Part shown: positions 6,479 through 13,427 of the stretch, piece by piece
Position numbering within the stretch: position 1 is the first letter of the stretch
How the letters are laid out: every line of letters starts with the position of its first letter
Source of the DNA: Parvularcula sp.
GTDB taxonomy: Bacteria > Pseudomonadota > Alphaproteobacteria > Caulobacterales > Parvularculaceae
Reading direction: 5' to 3'
Length of the DNA stretch: 17,902 nucleotides
Assembly (NCBI GenBank): GCA_003506635.1
Contig: DNZB01000160.1
Coordinates: 676-18,577, forward strand
Notes under the pieces: model-generated
Database searches by the model: none
What the model saw: the letters and a program-made list of their open reading frames with translations, nothing else
What the model was told of the DNA's origin: nothing
Translations under genes and position numbers: made by a program

Positions 6479-7470
6479 TTCTTTTTCTTCCAGGGCAATT
6501 GCGGCCAGACGACCTTGGCGTTTGCGTCGAAGTCGAAGAGCGTAAAGGCGTCCTTCATGCGGCCGGTGAGCGGCGCGGTGAGCGTCGTCGCCCTGCCCGT
6601 TTCAGGGTGCGGAAACGTCATCGTCCGGCAAAAGAGAAGAAGCCCGTCGCCCGCGCCTTCGATCCGCGCTTTCGGACCGCCATATTTGCGGTCGCCGGCG
6701 ATCGGCGCGCCCATGGCGGCGCAGTGAACGCGCAGCTGGTGGGTGCGGCCAGTGACGGGCTTCAGCGCCAGGAACGTCACAGGCCCCGCGCTGTCGAGCG
6801 TCATGTAATCGGTGATCGCTTTTTTGGCTTCCTCGTCGTCCGCCGCCGTCATGCGTTCCGACTGGCCGTCGTCGGTCCAGATCATTTTCTTGGCGATCGC
6901 AAGATCGATCGTGCCTTCAGGATGCGGCGGGCGCCCCGCGCAGATCGCCCAATAGGTCTTTTCAACCCCGCGCCCCTGAAACGCCTTCGACAGCGCCGCC
7001 GCCGCGCGGCGCGTTTTGGCGAGGATCAAGAGCCCGCCGGTGTCAGCGTCGAGACGATGGACGAGGCGCGGACGCTCGCCGTCCTTTTCCAGCGCGGCGA
7101 GCATGCCGTCGATATGACGCTGTGTCTTGGTTCCGCCCTGCACGGCGAGGCCGAACGGCTTGTTCAGGGCGAGGACGCTTGCGTCCTCGAACAGCGTGAT
7201 CTTTCGGATGAAGTCGGCGTCATCCTTGCGCGGCGCGGCGGCTTTTTCAGGCGCCGGCGCGGCGTCCTTGATCGGCGGCACACGGATGGTCTCGCCCGCC
7301 TCGACCCGACGGTTGGCTTTCGCGCGCGCGCCGTTGACGCGCACTTGTCCCGTCCGCAGCAGTTTTTCGAGCGCACCGTGATTGAGCGCGGGGTAATAGG
7401 TCTTGAACCAGCGGTCGAGGCGCAATCCGTCGTCCTTGCCGGCGACGGTGATCGTCTGAACGCCGGTCAT
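6475..7470 (-). CDS. rluC: RluA/RluC-family 23S rRNA pseudouridine synthase
   Basis: This enzyme isomerises specific uridines in RNA to pseudouridine; RluC targets helix-69-distant sites of 23S rRNA (955, 2504 and 2580 in E. coli). The 331-residue protein has an N-terminal S4 RNA-binding domain (about 14-66, GLRLDRWFKTYYPALNHGALEKLLRTGQVRVNG). A charged Ala/Pro/Lys linker (about 68-85) follows, then the RluA catalytic core. The catalytic aspartate is D141 in HRLDADTGGLLIL, and LNKPFGLAVQGG (102-113) and GRTHQLRVH are conserved. The C-terminus is a short poly-lysine tail. It overlaps crcB upstream and atp12 downstream by 4 nt each, indicating one transcript. The symbol is by family resemblance; the exact target uridines are not established. 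Confidence 0.92.
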   Translation of the reverse strand: MTGVQTITVAGKDDGLRLDRWFKTYYPALNHGALEKLLRTGQVRVNGARAKANRRVEAGETIRVPPIKDAAPAPEKAAAPRKDDADFIRKITLFEDASVLALNKPFGLAVQGGTKTQRHIDGMLAALEKDGERPRLVHRLDADTGGLLILAKTRRAAAALSKAFQGRGVEKTYWAICAGRPPHPEGTIDLAIAKKMIWTDDGQSERMTAADDEEAKKAITDYMTLDSAGPVTFLALKPVTGRTHQLRVHCAAMGAPIAGDRKYGGPKARIEGAGDGLLLFCRTMTFPHPETGRATTLTAPLTGRMKDAFTLFDFDANAKVVWPQLPWKKKK

Positions 7471-7856
7471 GAAAAACTTCTTCCCGCCGCGATTCCGCCT
7501 AATAACGCGCCGATCGACAGCGCAACGGACGCAAGGACATAGAGCGCGGCGACATTCGCCGACCGGTCCCGCCAGAGCGTCACCGCTTCGAGCGCGAAAG
7601 ATGAGAAAGTGGTGAACCCGCCGAGCAGTCCAACCGCCACAAAGCTGCGCAGCAGCGCATTATGCGGCTCGCGCGCCGTCATCCACGCGATGAAGAGACC
7701 CATCGCCAATCCGCCCGCGACATTCACCGCAAGGGTTCCCCACGGAAAATTGGGGCCAAGCGCGCGCATCGCGACGACGCCGACGCCGTGACGCGCCATC
7801 GCGCCAAGCGCGCCGCCGACACCGACGGCGATCCAAGGATAAAATGAGGTCATCAC
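7467..7856 (-). CDS. crcB: CrcB/Fluc fluoride ion channel
   Basis: A 129-residue protein of the CrcB/Fluc family, dual-topology fluoride channels that export fluoride from the cytoplasm. Four hydrophobic helices are visible (about 6-28, 38-58, 66-88, 99-123). Family motifs are GGALGAMARH near residue 14, the channel asparagine in VNVAGGLAMG, and GLLGGFTTFSSFALE, which holds the Phe residues and the central sodium region. A single gene is present, consistent with a homodimer. It overlaps the pseudouridine synthase by 4 nt and lies 97 bp downstream of rarA. I looked for a fluoride riboswitch in that gap and saw no convincing match, so expression probably follows the operon. Confidence 0.94.
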   Translation of the reverse strand: MMTSFYPWIAVGVGGALGAMARHGVGVVAMRALGPNFPWGTLAVNVAGGLAMGLFIAWMTAREPHNALLRSFVAVGLLGGFTTFSSFALEAVTLWRDRSANVAALYVLASVALSIGALLGGIAAGRSFS

Positions 7857-7953
7857 AACCTGTAAGGATGAAGCGGAAGAGCATTAGCCCAATCGCCATT
7901 TCGCCGGCAACGCCTTGAAGCCCTGCGGGCGCCGCGCGGTTCGAGAAAACCCG

Positions 7954-9261
7954 TCACGCGTCCCCGCGCGGCTTTCGCCGGGCGTTCCAGTATTCCAGCC
8001 GCTTGAGGATCTCGCGCTCGAACCCGGTCTCGCGCGGCTCGTAAAACCGGCGCCGCGCCATCTCCGACGGAAAATAGTCAAGACCCGCGAACGCGTCAGG
8101 CGCGTCGTGGTCATACTGGTAGCCTTTGGAATATCCGAGCGACTTCATCAACGCTGTCGGCGCGTTGAGAGCGTGGGCCGGCGGAGCGAGCGAACCAGTC
8201 TCACGCGCGGCCGCCTTCGCTTGCATGAACGCGACATGCGCGCGGTTCGATTTCGGCGCGGCGCCGAGATAGGCGACCAGCTGGCCGATCGCGATCTCGC
8301 CTTCTGGCTGGCCAAGCCGCTCAAAGGCCTCCGCCGCCGCAATTGCGAGCGGCAAGGCGTGCGGGTCGGCGTTGCCGACATCTTCTGACGCGATGACGAT
8401 CAGGCGGCGCAGCACGAAGCGCGGGTCCTCGCCGCCGGCGATCATGCGCGCGGCCCAGTAAAGCGCCGCATCGACGTCGGAGCCGCGGATCGATTTCTGC
8501 AGCGCGCTTGCAAGATTGTAGTGGCTTTCCTGCCCCTTGTCGTAAACCGGCGCACGGCGCTGCACGATGCTCGCGAGCGCGCCAACGCCGATCGGCGCTG
8601 ATGCAGACTCGCCAAAGAGATCCTCTGCAAGGTTGATTAGAAAGCGGCCGTCGCCGTCCGCCATCGCGATCAGCGCCGCGCGCGCTTCAGACGTCAGCGG
8701 CAGCGCGCGCCTTTCATGCGCCTCGGCGCGCTGCAACAGCGTTTCAAGCGCCGCGGCGTCGAGACGATTGAGGGTCAGCACCTTGGCGCGCGAGAGCAGC
8801 GCGGGATTAAGCTCAAAAGAAGGGTTTTCCGTCGTCGCGCCGACAAGGGTGATGAGCCCCGACTCAAGATGCGGCAGAAAGCCGTCCTGCTGGGCGCGGT
8901 TGAAGCGGTGGATTTCATCGACGAAAAGCAGCGTTCCCTTCCCCATCCGCCGCCGTTCCGCCGCCTGGTCGAACACCTTGCGCAGATCGGCGACGCCCGA
9001 GAACACCGCCGAAATCTGCTCGAAGTCGAGCCCGGATTCCCTTGCGATCAGCCGCGCGATCGTCGTCTTGCCGACGCCCGGCGGACCCCAGAGTATGATC
9101 GACGTGAACCGCTTGCGCTCAAGCATCCGGCGCAGCGGCGCGCCGGGCGCGAGGAGATGATCCTGCCCTGCAACCTCGAAAAGCGACGTTGGCCGCAACC
9201 GGTCGGCGAGCGGTCTTGGCGCGTCAGCATCGAAACCGGCGGCGGCGAAAAGATCCGCCAT
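7954..9261 (-). CDS. rarA: Replication-associated recombination ATPase RarA (MgsA)
   Basis: RarA is a AAA+ ATPase related to clamp-loader subunits that acts at stalled replication forks with SSB. The 435-residue protein shows PLADRLRPTSLFEVAGQDHLL at 17-37, Walker A GPPGVGKT at 59-66, Walker B LLFVDE at 111-116 followed by IHRFN, and sensor 1 GATTENPSFELN. The C-terminal clamp-loader-like and MgsA tetramerisation regions contain SIRGSDVDAALYWAARMIAGGEDPRFVLRRL and SEDVGNADP. The ATG is 8 bp downstream of the Do-protease stop, so the two are likely cotranscribed. Length and motifs are typical. Confidence 0.95.
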   Translation of the reverse strand: MADLFAAAGFDADAPRPLADRLRPTSLFEVAGQDHLLAPGAPLRRMLERKRFTSIILWGPPGVGKTTIARLIARESGLDFEQISAVFSGVADLRKVFDQAAERRRMGKGTLLFVDEIHRFNRAQQDGFLPHLESGLITLVGATTENPSFELNPALLSRAKVLTLNRLDAAALETLLQRAEAHERRALPLTSEARAALIAMADGDGRFLINLAEDLFGESASAPIGVGALASIVQRRAPVYDKGQESHYNLASALQKSIRGSDVDAALYWAARMIAGGEDPRFVLRRLIVIASEDVGNADPHALPLAIAAAEAFERLGQPEGEIAIGQLVAYLGAAPKSNRAHVAFMQAKAAARETGSLAPPAHALNAPTALMKSLGYSKGYQYDHDAPDAFAGLDYFPSEMARRRFYEPRETGFEREILKRLEYWNARRKPRGDA

Positions 9262-9269
9262 CGAATTTC

Positions 9270-10700
9270 CTACTTCCCCACCCGCCAGACGATCGTCCGG
9301 TCGCCGCGATCAACTTCGATGTCCCAGCCTGCCGTGGGCTTTGCGATCTCGCGCTGAAGGTCCGCGACCGAGCCGACGCGCACGCGGTTGACCGAGAGGA
9401 CGCGGAAGCCGCGCCGGAGCCGCGAGCGCCAGGCGTAAGACCCTTGCGCGACATCGGTGACGACGACGCCGCCATTGAGCGGATTGAGACCGATCTCCTC
9501 TGCAAAGCGCGGCGAGAGATTGGCGATGGTGACGCCGTTCAGGGGATGCTGGCCGGAAAGCGTGCGTTCGTCCTTCGCCGGCGTGTCGGGCGCGAGCGCG
9601 AATACGATTTCGCCCGACTGGCGCTGCCCGTTCCGTATAAAGACGATCGGCGCCTTTTCGCCGGGGTTCTGCACGCCGACGCGATAACGCAGCGTTTCGG
9701 CGTCGAAGACCGGCTGACCGCCGATTTCGACGATGACGTCGCCCTGCCGCACGCCCGCTTTCGCCAGCGGCCCCAGGGGATGAACGTCGCCGACGATCGC
9801 GCCGATCGGACGGTCAAGCTTCAGGACCTTTGCAAGATCGTTTGTCACCGTTTCGGTCGTCGCGCCGACCCACGGCCGGGCGAGACCGCCGCCGCGCGTT
9901 GCTGAAGCGATAACCTGCTGAACGAGCCGCGCCGGGATGGCGAAGCCGATGCCGTTCGAGCCGCCCGAACGCGAATAGATCGCGGTGTTGACGCCGAGGA
10001 GCCTGCCTTCTGTGTCAACGAGCGCGCCGCCGGAATTGCCAGGGTTGATCGCCGCGTCCGTCTGGATGAAGAACTGATAGTCCGAAATCGAAACGGCGGT
10101 GCGGGCGAGCGCCGACACGATGCCGTTCGTCACCGTCTGGCCGACGCCGAACGGATTGCCGATCGCCAGCACGATATCGCCGACTTCGGCGGCGTCGGAA
10201 TTTGCGAACTCAAGATAGGGAAGCGGCTCGCCGGCGCCGATGCGCAAGACGGCGAGATCGCTCTGCGGATCGGTCAACAGGACCTTCGCCGTGAATTCGC
10301 GCCTGTCGGAGAGGACCGCCTTAATCTCCGTCATCCCTTCGATGACGTGATTGTTCGTCACGATGACGCCGTCGCGACTGACGATGACGCCGGAACCGAG
10401 CGAGTTCTGCTTTTCCGGCCCGACGCCGAAGAAGCGGTCGAAAAAGGGGTCGCCGGTCGAGCGTTCGACGACGCGGCTGGTGTAGATGTTGACGACGGCG
10501 GGGGCCGCCCGCTCCACGATTGGCGCGAAGGACAGCTTGACCTCCGACGCATCGCCCGGCACGCGGCGCGGCGCCGGCGTCATCGCCTCGCCTTTCATTT
10601 CGGGCGCTTGCGCCGCGCGAAACGGTATAGGCGTCGGCTGCGCGCCGGCGGTTGAAGCGGAAAAAGCGGCCGCCGCCGCAAAAAAGAACGAACGCATCAT
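9270..10700 (-). CDS. Periplasmic Do/HtrA (DegP/DegQ-type) serine protease
   Basis: An envelope quality-control protease/chaperone. With the start at 10700 the product is 476 residues: signal peptide MMRSFFFAAAAAFSASTAGA, trypsin-like domain with H118 (TNNHVIEG), D148 (SDLAVL) and S223 (NPGNSGGALVD), then two PDZ domains at roughly 275-365 and 385-470. The frame is open back to 10865, but that 55-residue extension would bury the signal peptide and run into the upstream YceI gene. GAGGG lies just before the tandem ATGATG at 10700/10697, which fixes the start to one of these two codons. A small change in the loop before S223 cannot be judged from sequence alone. rarA follows after 8 bp. DegP versus DegQ/DegS subtype is not resolved. 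Confidence 0.93.
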   Translation of the reverse strand: MMRSFFFAAAAAFSASTAGAQPTPIPFRAAQAPEMKGEAMTPAPRRVPGDASEVKLSFAPIVERAAPAVVNIYTSRVVERSTGDPFFDRFFGVGPEKQNSLGSGVIVSRDGVIVTNNHVIEGMTEIKAVLSDRREFTAKVLLTDPQSDLAVLRIGAGEPLPYLEFANSDAAEVGDIVLAIGNPFGVGQTVTNGIVSALARTAVSISDYQFFIQTDAAINPGNSGGALVDTEGRLLGVNTAIYSRSGGSNGIGFAIPARLVQQVIASATRGGGLARPWVGATTETVTNDLAKVLKLDRPIGAIVGDVHPLGPLAKAGVRQGDVIVEIGGQPVFDAETLRYRVGVQNPGEKAPIVFIRNGQRQSGEIVFALAPDTPAKDERTLSGQHPLNGVTIANLSPRFAEEIGLNPLNGGVVVTDVAQGSYAWRSRLRRGFRVLSVNRVRVGSVADLQREIAKPTAGWDIEVDRGDRTIVWRVGK

Positions 10701-10770
10701 CTTACCCTCAAAGGCTGTCATGGCGGCCGTCACCGCAGGAGTGGTCGGAGACTGCGGCAATTTAGCGTCA

Positions 10771-10785
10771 GGCGCCGGCGGCGCC
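10771..10785 (-). repeat. GC-rich hairpin upstream of the Do protease
   Basis: GGCGCC-GCC-GGCGCC in the 113-bp gap between the YceI gene and the protease gene forms a 6-bp stem with a 3-nt loop. It could attenuate read-through from the YceI/b561 operon. It has no U-tract, so it is not a standard terminator, and no convincing promoter for the protease was seen in the gap. Confidence 0.25.
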
Positions 10786-10813
10786 AAACGGGGCGGCGCA
10801 AGGACCCCTCGTC

Positions 10814-11407
10814 CTATCGCACCGCCTCGATGTGAATGGTCACCTTGACCTCGTAACCGACCCATTTGTCGGTCAGGAATTCCTCGCCCTGCCCGACCCC
10901 GAAATCCGAGCGGTCAAGCGTGACGGCGGCGTCCGCGATCGCCCGCCCGCCCTCGATCTTCAGCGTAAAGGGCAAGGCCAGGTCCCGTTCCGTTTCGCGG
11001 ATCGTAAGTTTCCCCCGCGCTTCATAGCCGTCAGCCGCGGCGGTCACCGCCTCGGAACGGAAGCGCGCTTGCGGGAATGCCTTGGACGAGAACCATTCGG
11101 CTCCTGGCAGCGCCGCGTCGCGCTGGCGGTCGCCGGTCTTCGCCGATCCTGTGTCGATAACGGCTTCGATCGTCGCCGCCGCAAGGTCATCCGGGTCGAA
11201 GACGATGGTCGCGTCAAATGCTTGAAACCGGCCGGCGAACGCAACGCCGGTCTGCGTCCCCGAAAATTCGATCTTGCTGGCGGACTTGTCGACGATCCAG
11301 GCGCCCGGAACGGCCGGCGGGGCCGCTTGCGCGGCCGGCGCGGCCGCGTTCTCGCCGCAGGACGAAAGCGACAAGGCGGCCGCAAGGGATGCGATCGCGC
11401 GCCGCAT
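10814..11407 (-). CDS. YceI-family lipoprotein (distal copy)
   Basis: A 197-residue YceI-domain protein. The N-terminus is a lipoprotein signal with lipobox LSSC (modified cysteine 17), then an Ala/Pro linker and the lipocalin-like beta-barrel: WIVDKSASKIEFSGTQTGVAFAGRFQAFDATIVFDPDDLAAATIEAVIDTGS through TLDRSDFGVGQGEEFLTDKWVGYEVKVTIHIEA. Characterised YceI proteins bind isoprenoid quinones or polyisoprenyl lipids in the hydrophobic barrel. It starts 2 bp after the b561 stop, so the pair is cotranscribed, as with E. coli yceJ-yceI. It differs clearly in sequence from the proximal YceI copy at 12006, so they are not a recent duplication. Membrane anchoring and lipid cargo are inferred. Confidence 0.9.
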   Translation of the reverse strand: MRRAIASLAAALSLSSCGENAAAPAAQAAPPAVPGAWIVDKSASKIEFSGTQTGVAFAGRFQAFDATIVFDPDDLAAATIEAVIDTGSAKTGDRQRDAALPGAEWFSSKAFPQARFRSEAVTAAADGYEARGKLTIRETERDLALPFTLKIEGGRAIADAAVTLDRSDFGVGQGEEFLTDKWVGYEVKVTIHIEAVR

Positions 11408-11409
11408 CG

Positions 11410-12009
11410 CTATTTCCTCGCCAGGAAAGGCGCCATCGATTCCAGAACGCCGTCGCGGTCCAGCAGCCAGTGCTTCATCGCCGCGCCCGCATGAAGAACG
11501 ATCATCCCCAGCATCAGTTTCGCGCCAATCTCATGCAGCTCGGCGATATCGTGCGCCAGCCCTTTGCGATCTTCGATGCCGTCGAAAAACGGAAGATGCG
11601 GCCAGGGAACGACGCCGAACAGATAGGTCTTGACGGATTCGGCGAGCGGCGAGGCTGATACGATCGCCCATCCGCCGAGCGGAACGCCGATAAGCAAAAC
11701 ATAAAAACCGATATGAAGGCCGCGCGCGGCCGCCTTCTGCCAGCCGGGCATCGCCTTCGGCAATGGCGGCGGCTTGTGCCCAAGCCGCCAGGCGAGCCGG
11801 GCGAAGGTCAAAAGCAGGATCGTTATCCCGAACGATTTGTGAAGCTGAATGAGCTGAAACCGTTCGGCGTCCGCGCTCTTCGGCAGTCCCTCAAAATAGA
11901 ACCCGCCGGCGATCTGACCGATCGCCAGAACGGCGATCAGCCAATGCAAGCCGATCGCGACCGATGTGTAGCGCGAATGCGCCGGGGAAATGGCGGGCGC
12001 TGTCGTCAT
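11410..12009 (-). CDS. Cytochrome b561 (CybB/YceJ type)
   Basis: A 199-residue four-helix diheme membrane cytochrome. Hydrophobic segments lie near 15-38, 58-76, 96-118 and 160-178. Histidines suitable for b-heme ligation are H22 (GLHWL), H57 (QLHKSFG), H159 (ELHEIGAKLM) and H173 (VLHAG). E. coli CybB moves electrons between superoxide and ubiquinone; relatives act as quinone-linked redox carriers. The gene lies between two YceI lipoprotein genes, overlapping the upstream one by 4 nt and 2 bp from the downstream one. The arrangement suggests electron transfer involving a quinone or isoprenoid handled by YceI, which is inference. Family assignment is secure. Confidence 0.92.
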   Translation of the reverse strand: MTTAPAISPAHSRYTSVAIGLHWLIAVLAIGQIAGGFYFEGLPKSADAERFQLIQLHKSFGITILLLTFARLAWRLGHKPPPLPKAMPGWQKAAARGLHIGFYVLLIGVPLGGWAIVSASPLAESVKTYLFGVVPWPHLPFFDGIEDRKGLAHDIAELHEIGAKLMLGMIVLHAGAAMKHWLLDRDGVLESMAPFLARK

Positions 12010-12707
12010 TGCGCCGGGGCCGGGGCTTCTTTCGGCATCACGAATTCCGCCTCGACGACGATCGCGACATCGTCGCCGACGAAGGGCGTGTACTTATCAA
12101 CGCCGAAATCCGACCGCTTGATCGCCGCCTTGCCGGAAAAGCCAAGCTTGTAACCCTTGGCGAAATCATCGTCCGCGGCGCGGTTGATCTTGACGTCAAG
12201 CGTCAAAGGTTTTGTGACGCCTTTGATGGTGAGGTCGCCCGCGACCTTCGCCGCGGCTGGCCCGTCGATCGTTACGCTGGTGCTCTTGAATGTGATCTGC
12301 GGGTATTGCGCGACATCGAAGAAGTCCGCGCTTTTAAGGTGCTCATCGAATTTGTCGACGCCGGAATCAATCGAGGCCGCGTCGATCACGGCGGTAATCG
12401 ACGATTGCTCCGGCGCGGCGGGGTTCCAGTTGAGATCGCCGGTCCACGACCGCCAGCGGAGCCAGGGACGCGAATATCCCTGATGGTCATAGCTGAAGGT
12501 GATGTAGGCGTGGCCCGCGTCAGACTTGTAAAGTCCGGGAACTGTCATCGACACGTCAAACGGCGCTTCGGCGGCCGCTTCCGGCGCCGGCGCTGCTTCA
12601 GCCTCGGCGGAGGCGGCCGGTTCGGCGGGCGCGGGCGCCTCTTGCGGCTTGCTGCACGCGGCGAGCGTGAGCGTTGCGATGGCGGCGAAAGCGACAGTCT
12701 TGTGCAT
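12006..12707 (-). CDS. YceI-family lipoprotein (proximal copy, first gene of the b561 operon)
   Basis: The 233-residue product starts at the ATG at 12707 (AGGGG about 5 nt upstream). A longer in-frame option to 12761 would place 18 polar residues before the signal peptide and is rejected. MHKTVAFAAIATLTLAAC is a lipoprotein signal with lipobox LAAC (cysteine 18). A linker of about 50 Ala/Pro/Glu residues follows, then the YceI barrel (HAYITFSYDHQGYSRPWLRWRSWTGDLNWNPAAPEQSSITAVIDAASIDSGV, DLTIKGVTKPLTLDV, AAIKRSDFGVDKYTPFVGDDVAIVVEAEF). The stop overlaps the b561 start by 4 nt. An unusual 20-bp dyad lies 64 bp upstream. The long linker suggests the barrel stands well off the membrane. Lipid-binding role is known for the family and inferred here. 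Confidence 0.92.
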   Translation of the reverse strand: MHKTVAFAAIATLTLAACSKPQEAPAPAEPAASAEAEAAPAPEAAAEAPFDVSMTVPGLYKSDAGHAYITFSYDHQGYSRPWLRWRSWTGDLNWNPAAPEQSSITAVIDAASIDSGVDKFDEHLKSADFFDVAQYPQITFKSTSVTIDGPAAAKVAGDLTIKGVTKPLTLDVKINRAADDDFAKGYKLGFSGKAAIKRSDFGVDKYTPFVGDDVAIVVEAEFVMPKEAPAPAQ

Positions 12708-12771
12708 GGAAGCCCCTTTGCGGCGATTGAGCGTCGAAGTCCTGCTTTTACCTAGCCCCATCCGGGGACGG

Positions 12772-12791
12772 ATGTGAACAGGTGTTCACAT
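12772..12791. promoter_or_regulatory. 20-bp dyad, likely operator for the YceI-b561-YceI operon
   Basis: ATGTGAACAGGTGTTCACAT has 9-bp perfect arms around a central GG, much longer than chance dyads nearby. On the minus strand its distal arm contains TTCACA, a five-of-six match to -35, with TAGGTA 18 bp further as a weak -10; a repressor bound here would block that promoter. Shape and TGAACA/TGTTCA half-sites resemble TetR-family operators. It also lies 15 bp after the nitroreductase stop and could fold as an RNA hairpin, but lacks a U-tract. No regulator gene is in the window. Confidence 0.55.
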
Positions 12792-12806
12792 TTGCGTCAG
12801 CCGGGA

Positions 12807-13427
12807 TCAAAATCGGCGCACGATGTCCGCGAGGGCGGGCCGCTGGCGCTCGCGCGGGGGCTCCCGGGCCGAGCCGAGATAAACAAACCCGGCCGCGCGC
12901 TCGCCCTGCGTCAGCCCGAGGTCCGCGGCGAAAGCCTCGTCATAGGAATACCATTCCGTCAGCCAGCAGCCGGCGAAGCCATAAGCCGATGCGGCGAGCA
13001 GCATGTTGAGGCAGACGGCGCCGTTGGTGAGCTCTTGCTCCCATGCCGGCGTCTTGTGCTGATGGTCGATGCGCGCAATCACCGCTACGACGGCGGGCGC
13101 GCGCAGAAAGCGCCGCCGCTCGATCTCGACCATGTTCGGCGGCGCTTCGGGGTTCGCCGCGGCGAAGCGGGCTGCGAGCATGTCGCCCGCGCGCGCGCGC
13201 CCTTCCCCCTCGAACACCAGAAAGCGAAAGGGAACGATCTTTCGGTGATCGGGAACCCGCGCCGCGATTTCAAGAATTTGATCGAGCGTCTGCGCATCCG
13301 GTCCCGGCGCCTGCATCAAGTCCGGGGAAAGCGACCGGCGCAGCGCAAGCAACCGCCGCGCCGCTTCCGACGGATGCGCCGGCGCCGTGACGGCGCCGAA
13401 TTCGGGCGGTGGAATTTTTTCGATCAT
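12807..13427 (-). CDS. Nitroreductase-family flavoprotein
   Basis: A 206-residue FMN-dependent nitroreductase-fold oxidoreductase, probably a cytoplasmic homodimer using NAD(P)H. RRLLALRRSLSPDLMQAPGPDAQTLDQILEIAARVPDHRKIVPFRFLVFEG is the FMN-phosphate region. NGAVCLNMLLAASAYGFAGCWLTEWYSYDEAFAADLGLTQGERAAGFVYLG is the central helix and flavin-ring region, closest in pattern to the YdjA-like group. The substrate cannot be predicted. The ATG overlaps the stop of the TonB-dependent receptor by 4 nt, so it is the last gene of that unit and may act on the compound the receptor imports, or merely be coupled to it. Confidence 0.88.
   Translation of the reverse strand: MIEKIPPPEFGAVTAPAHPSEAARRLLALRRSLSPDLMQAPGPDAQTLDQILEIAARVPDHRKIVPFRFLVFEGEGRARAGDMLAARFAAANPEAPPNMVEIERRRFLRAPAVVAVIARIDHQHKTPAWEQELTNGAVCLNMLLAASAYGFAGCWLTEWYSYDEAFAADLGLTQGERAAGFVYLGSAREPPRERQRPALADIVRRF

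Noticed and set aside
6499..7542. 347-residue plus-strand ORF
   Set aside because: Antisense to the RluA-family gene and crcB; both are clear family members, so this is a shadow frame.
7857..7953. Fluoride riboswitch before crcB
   Set aside because: I compared the gap with the crcB-motif consensus; GGCGA- and CTAATG-like pieces are present but not in the required spacing or pairing.
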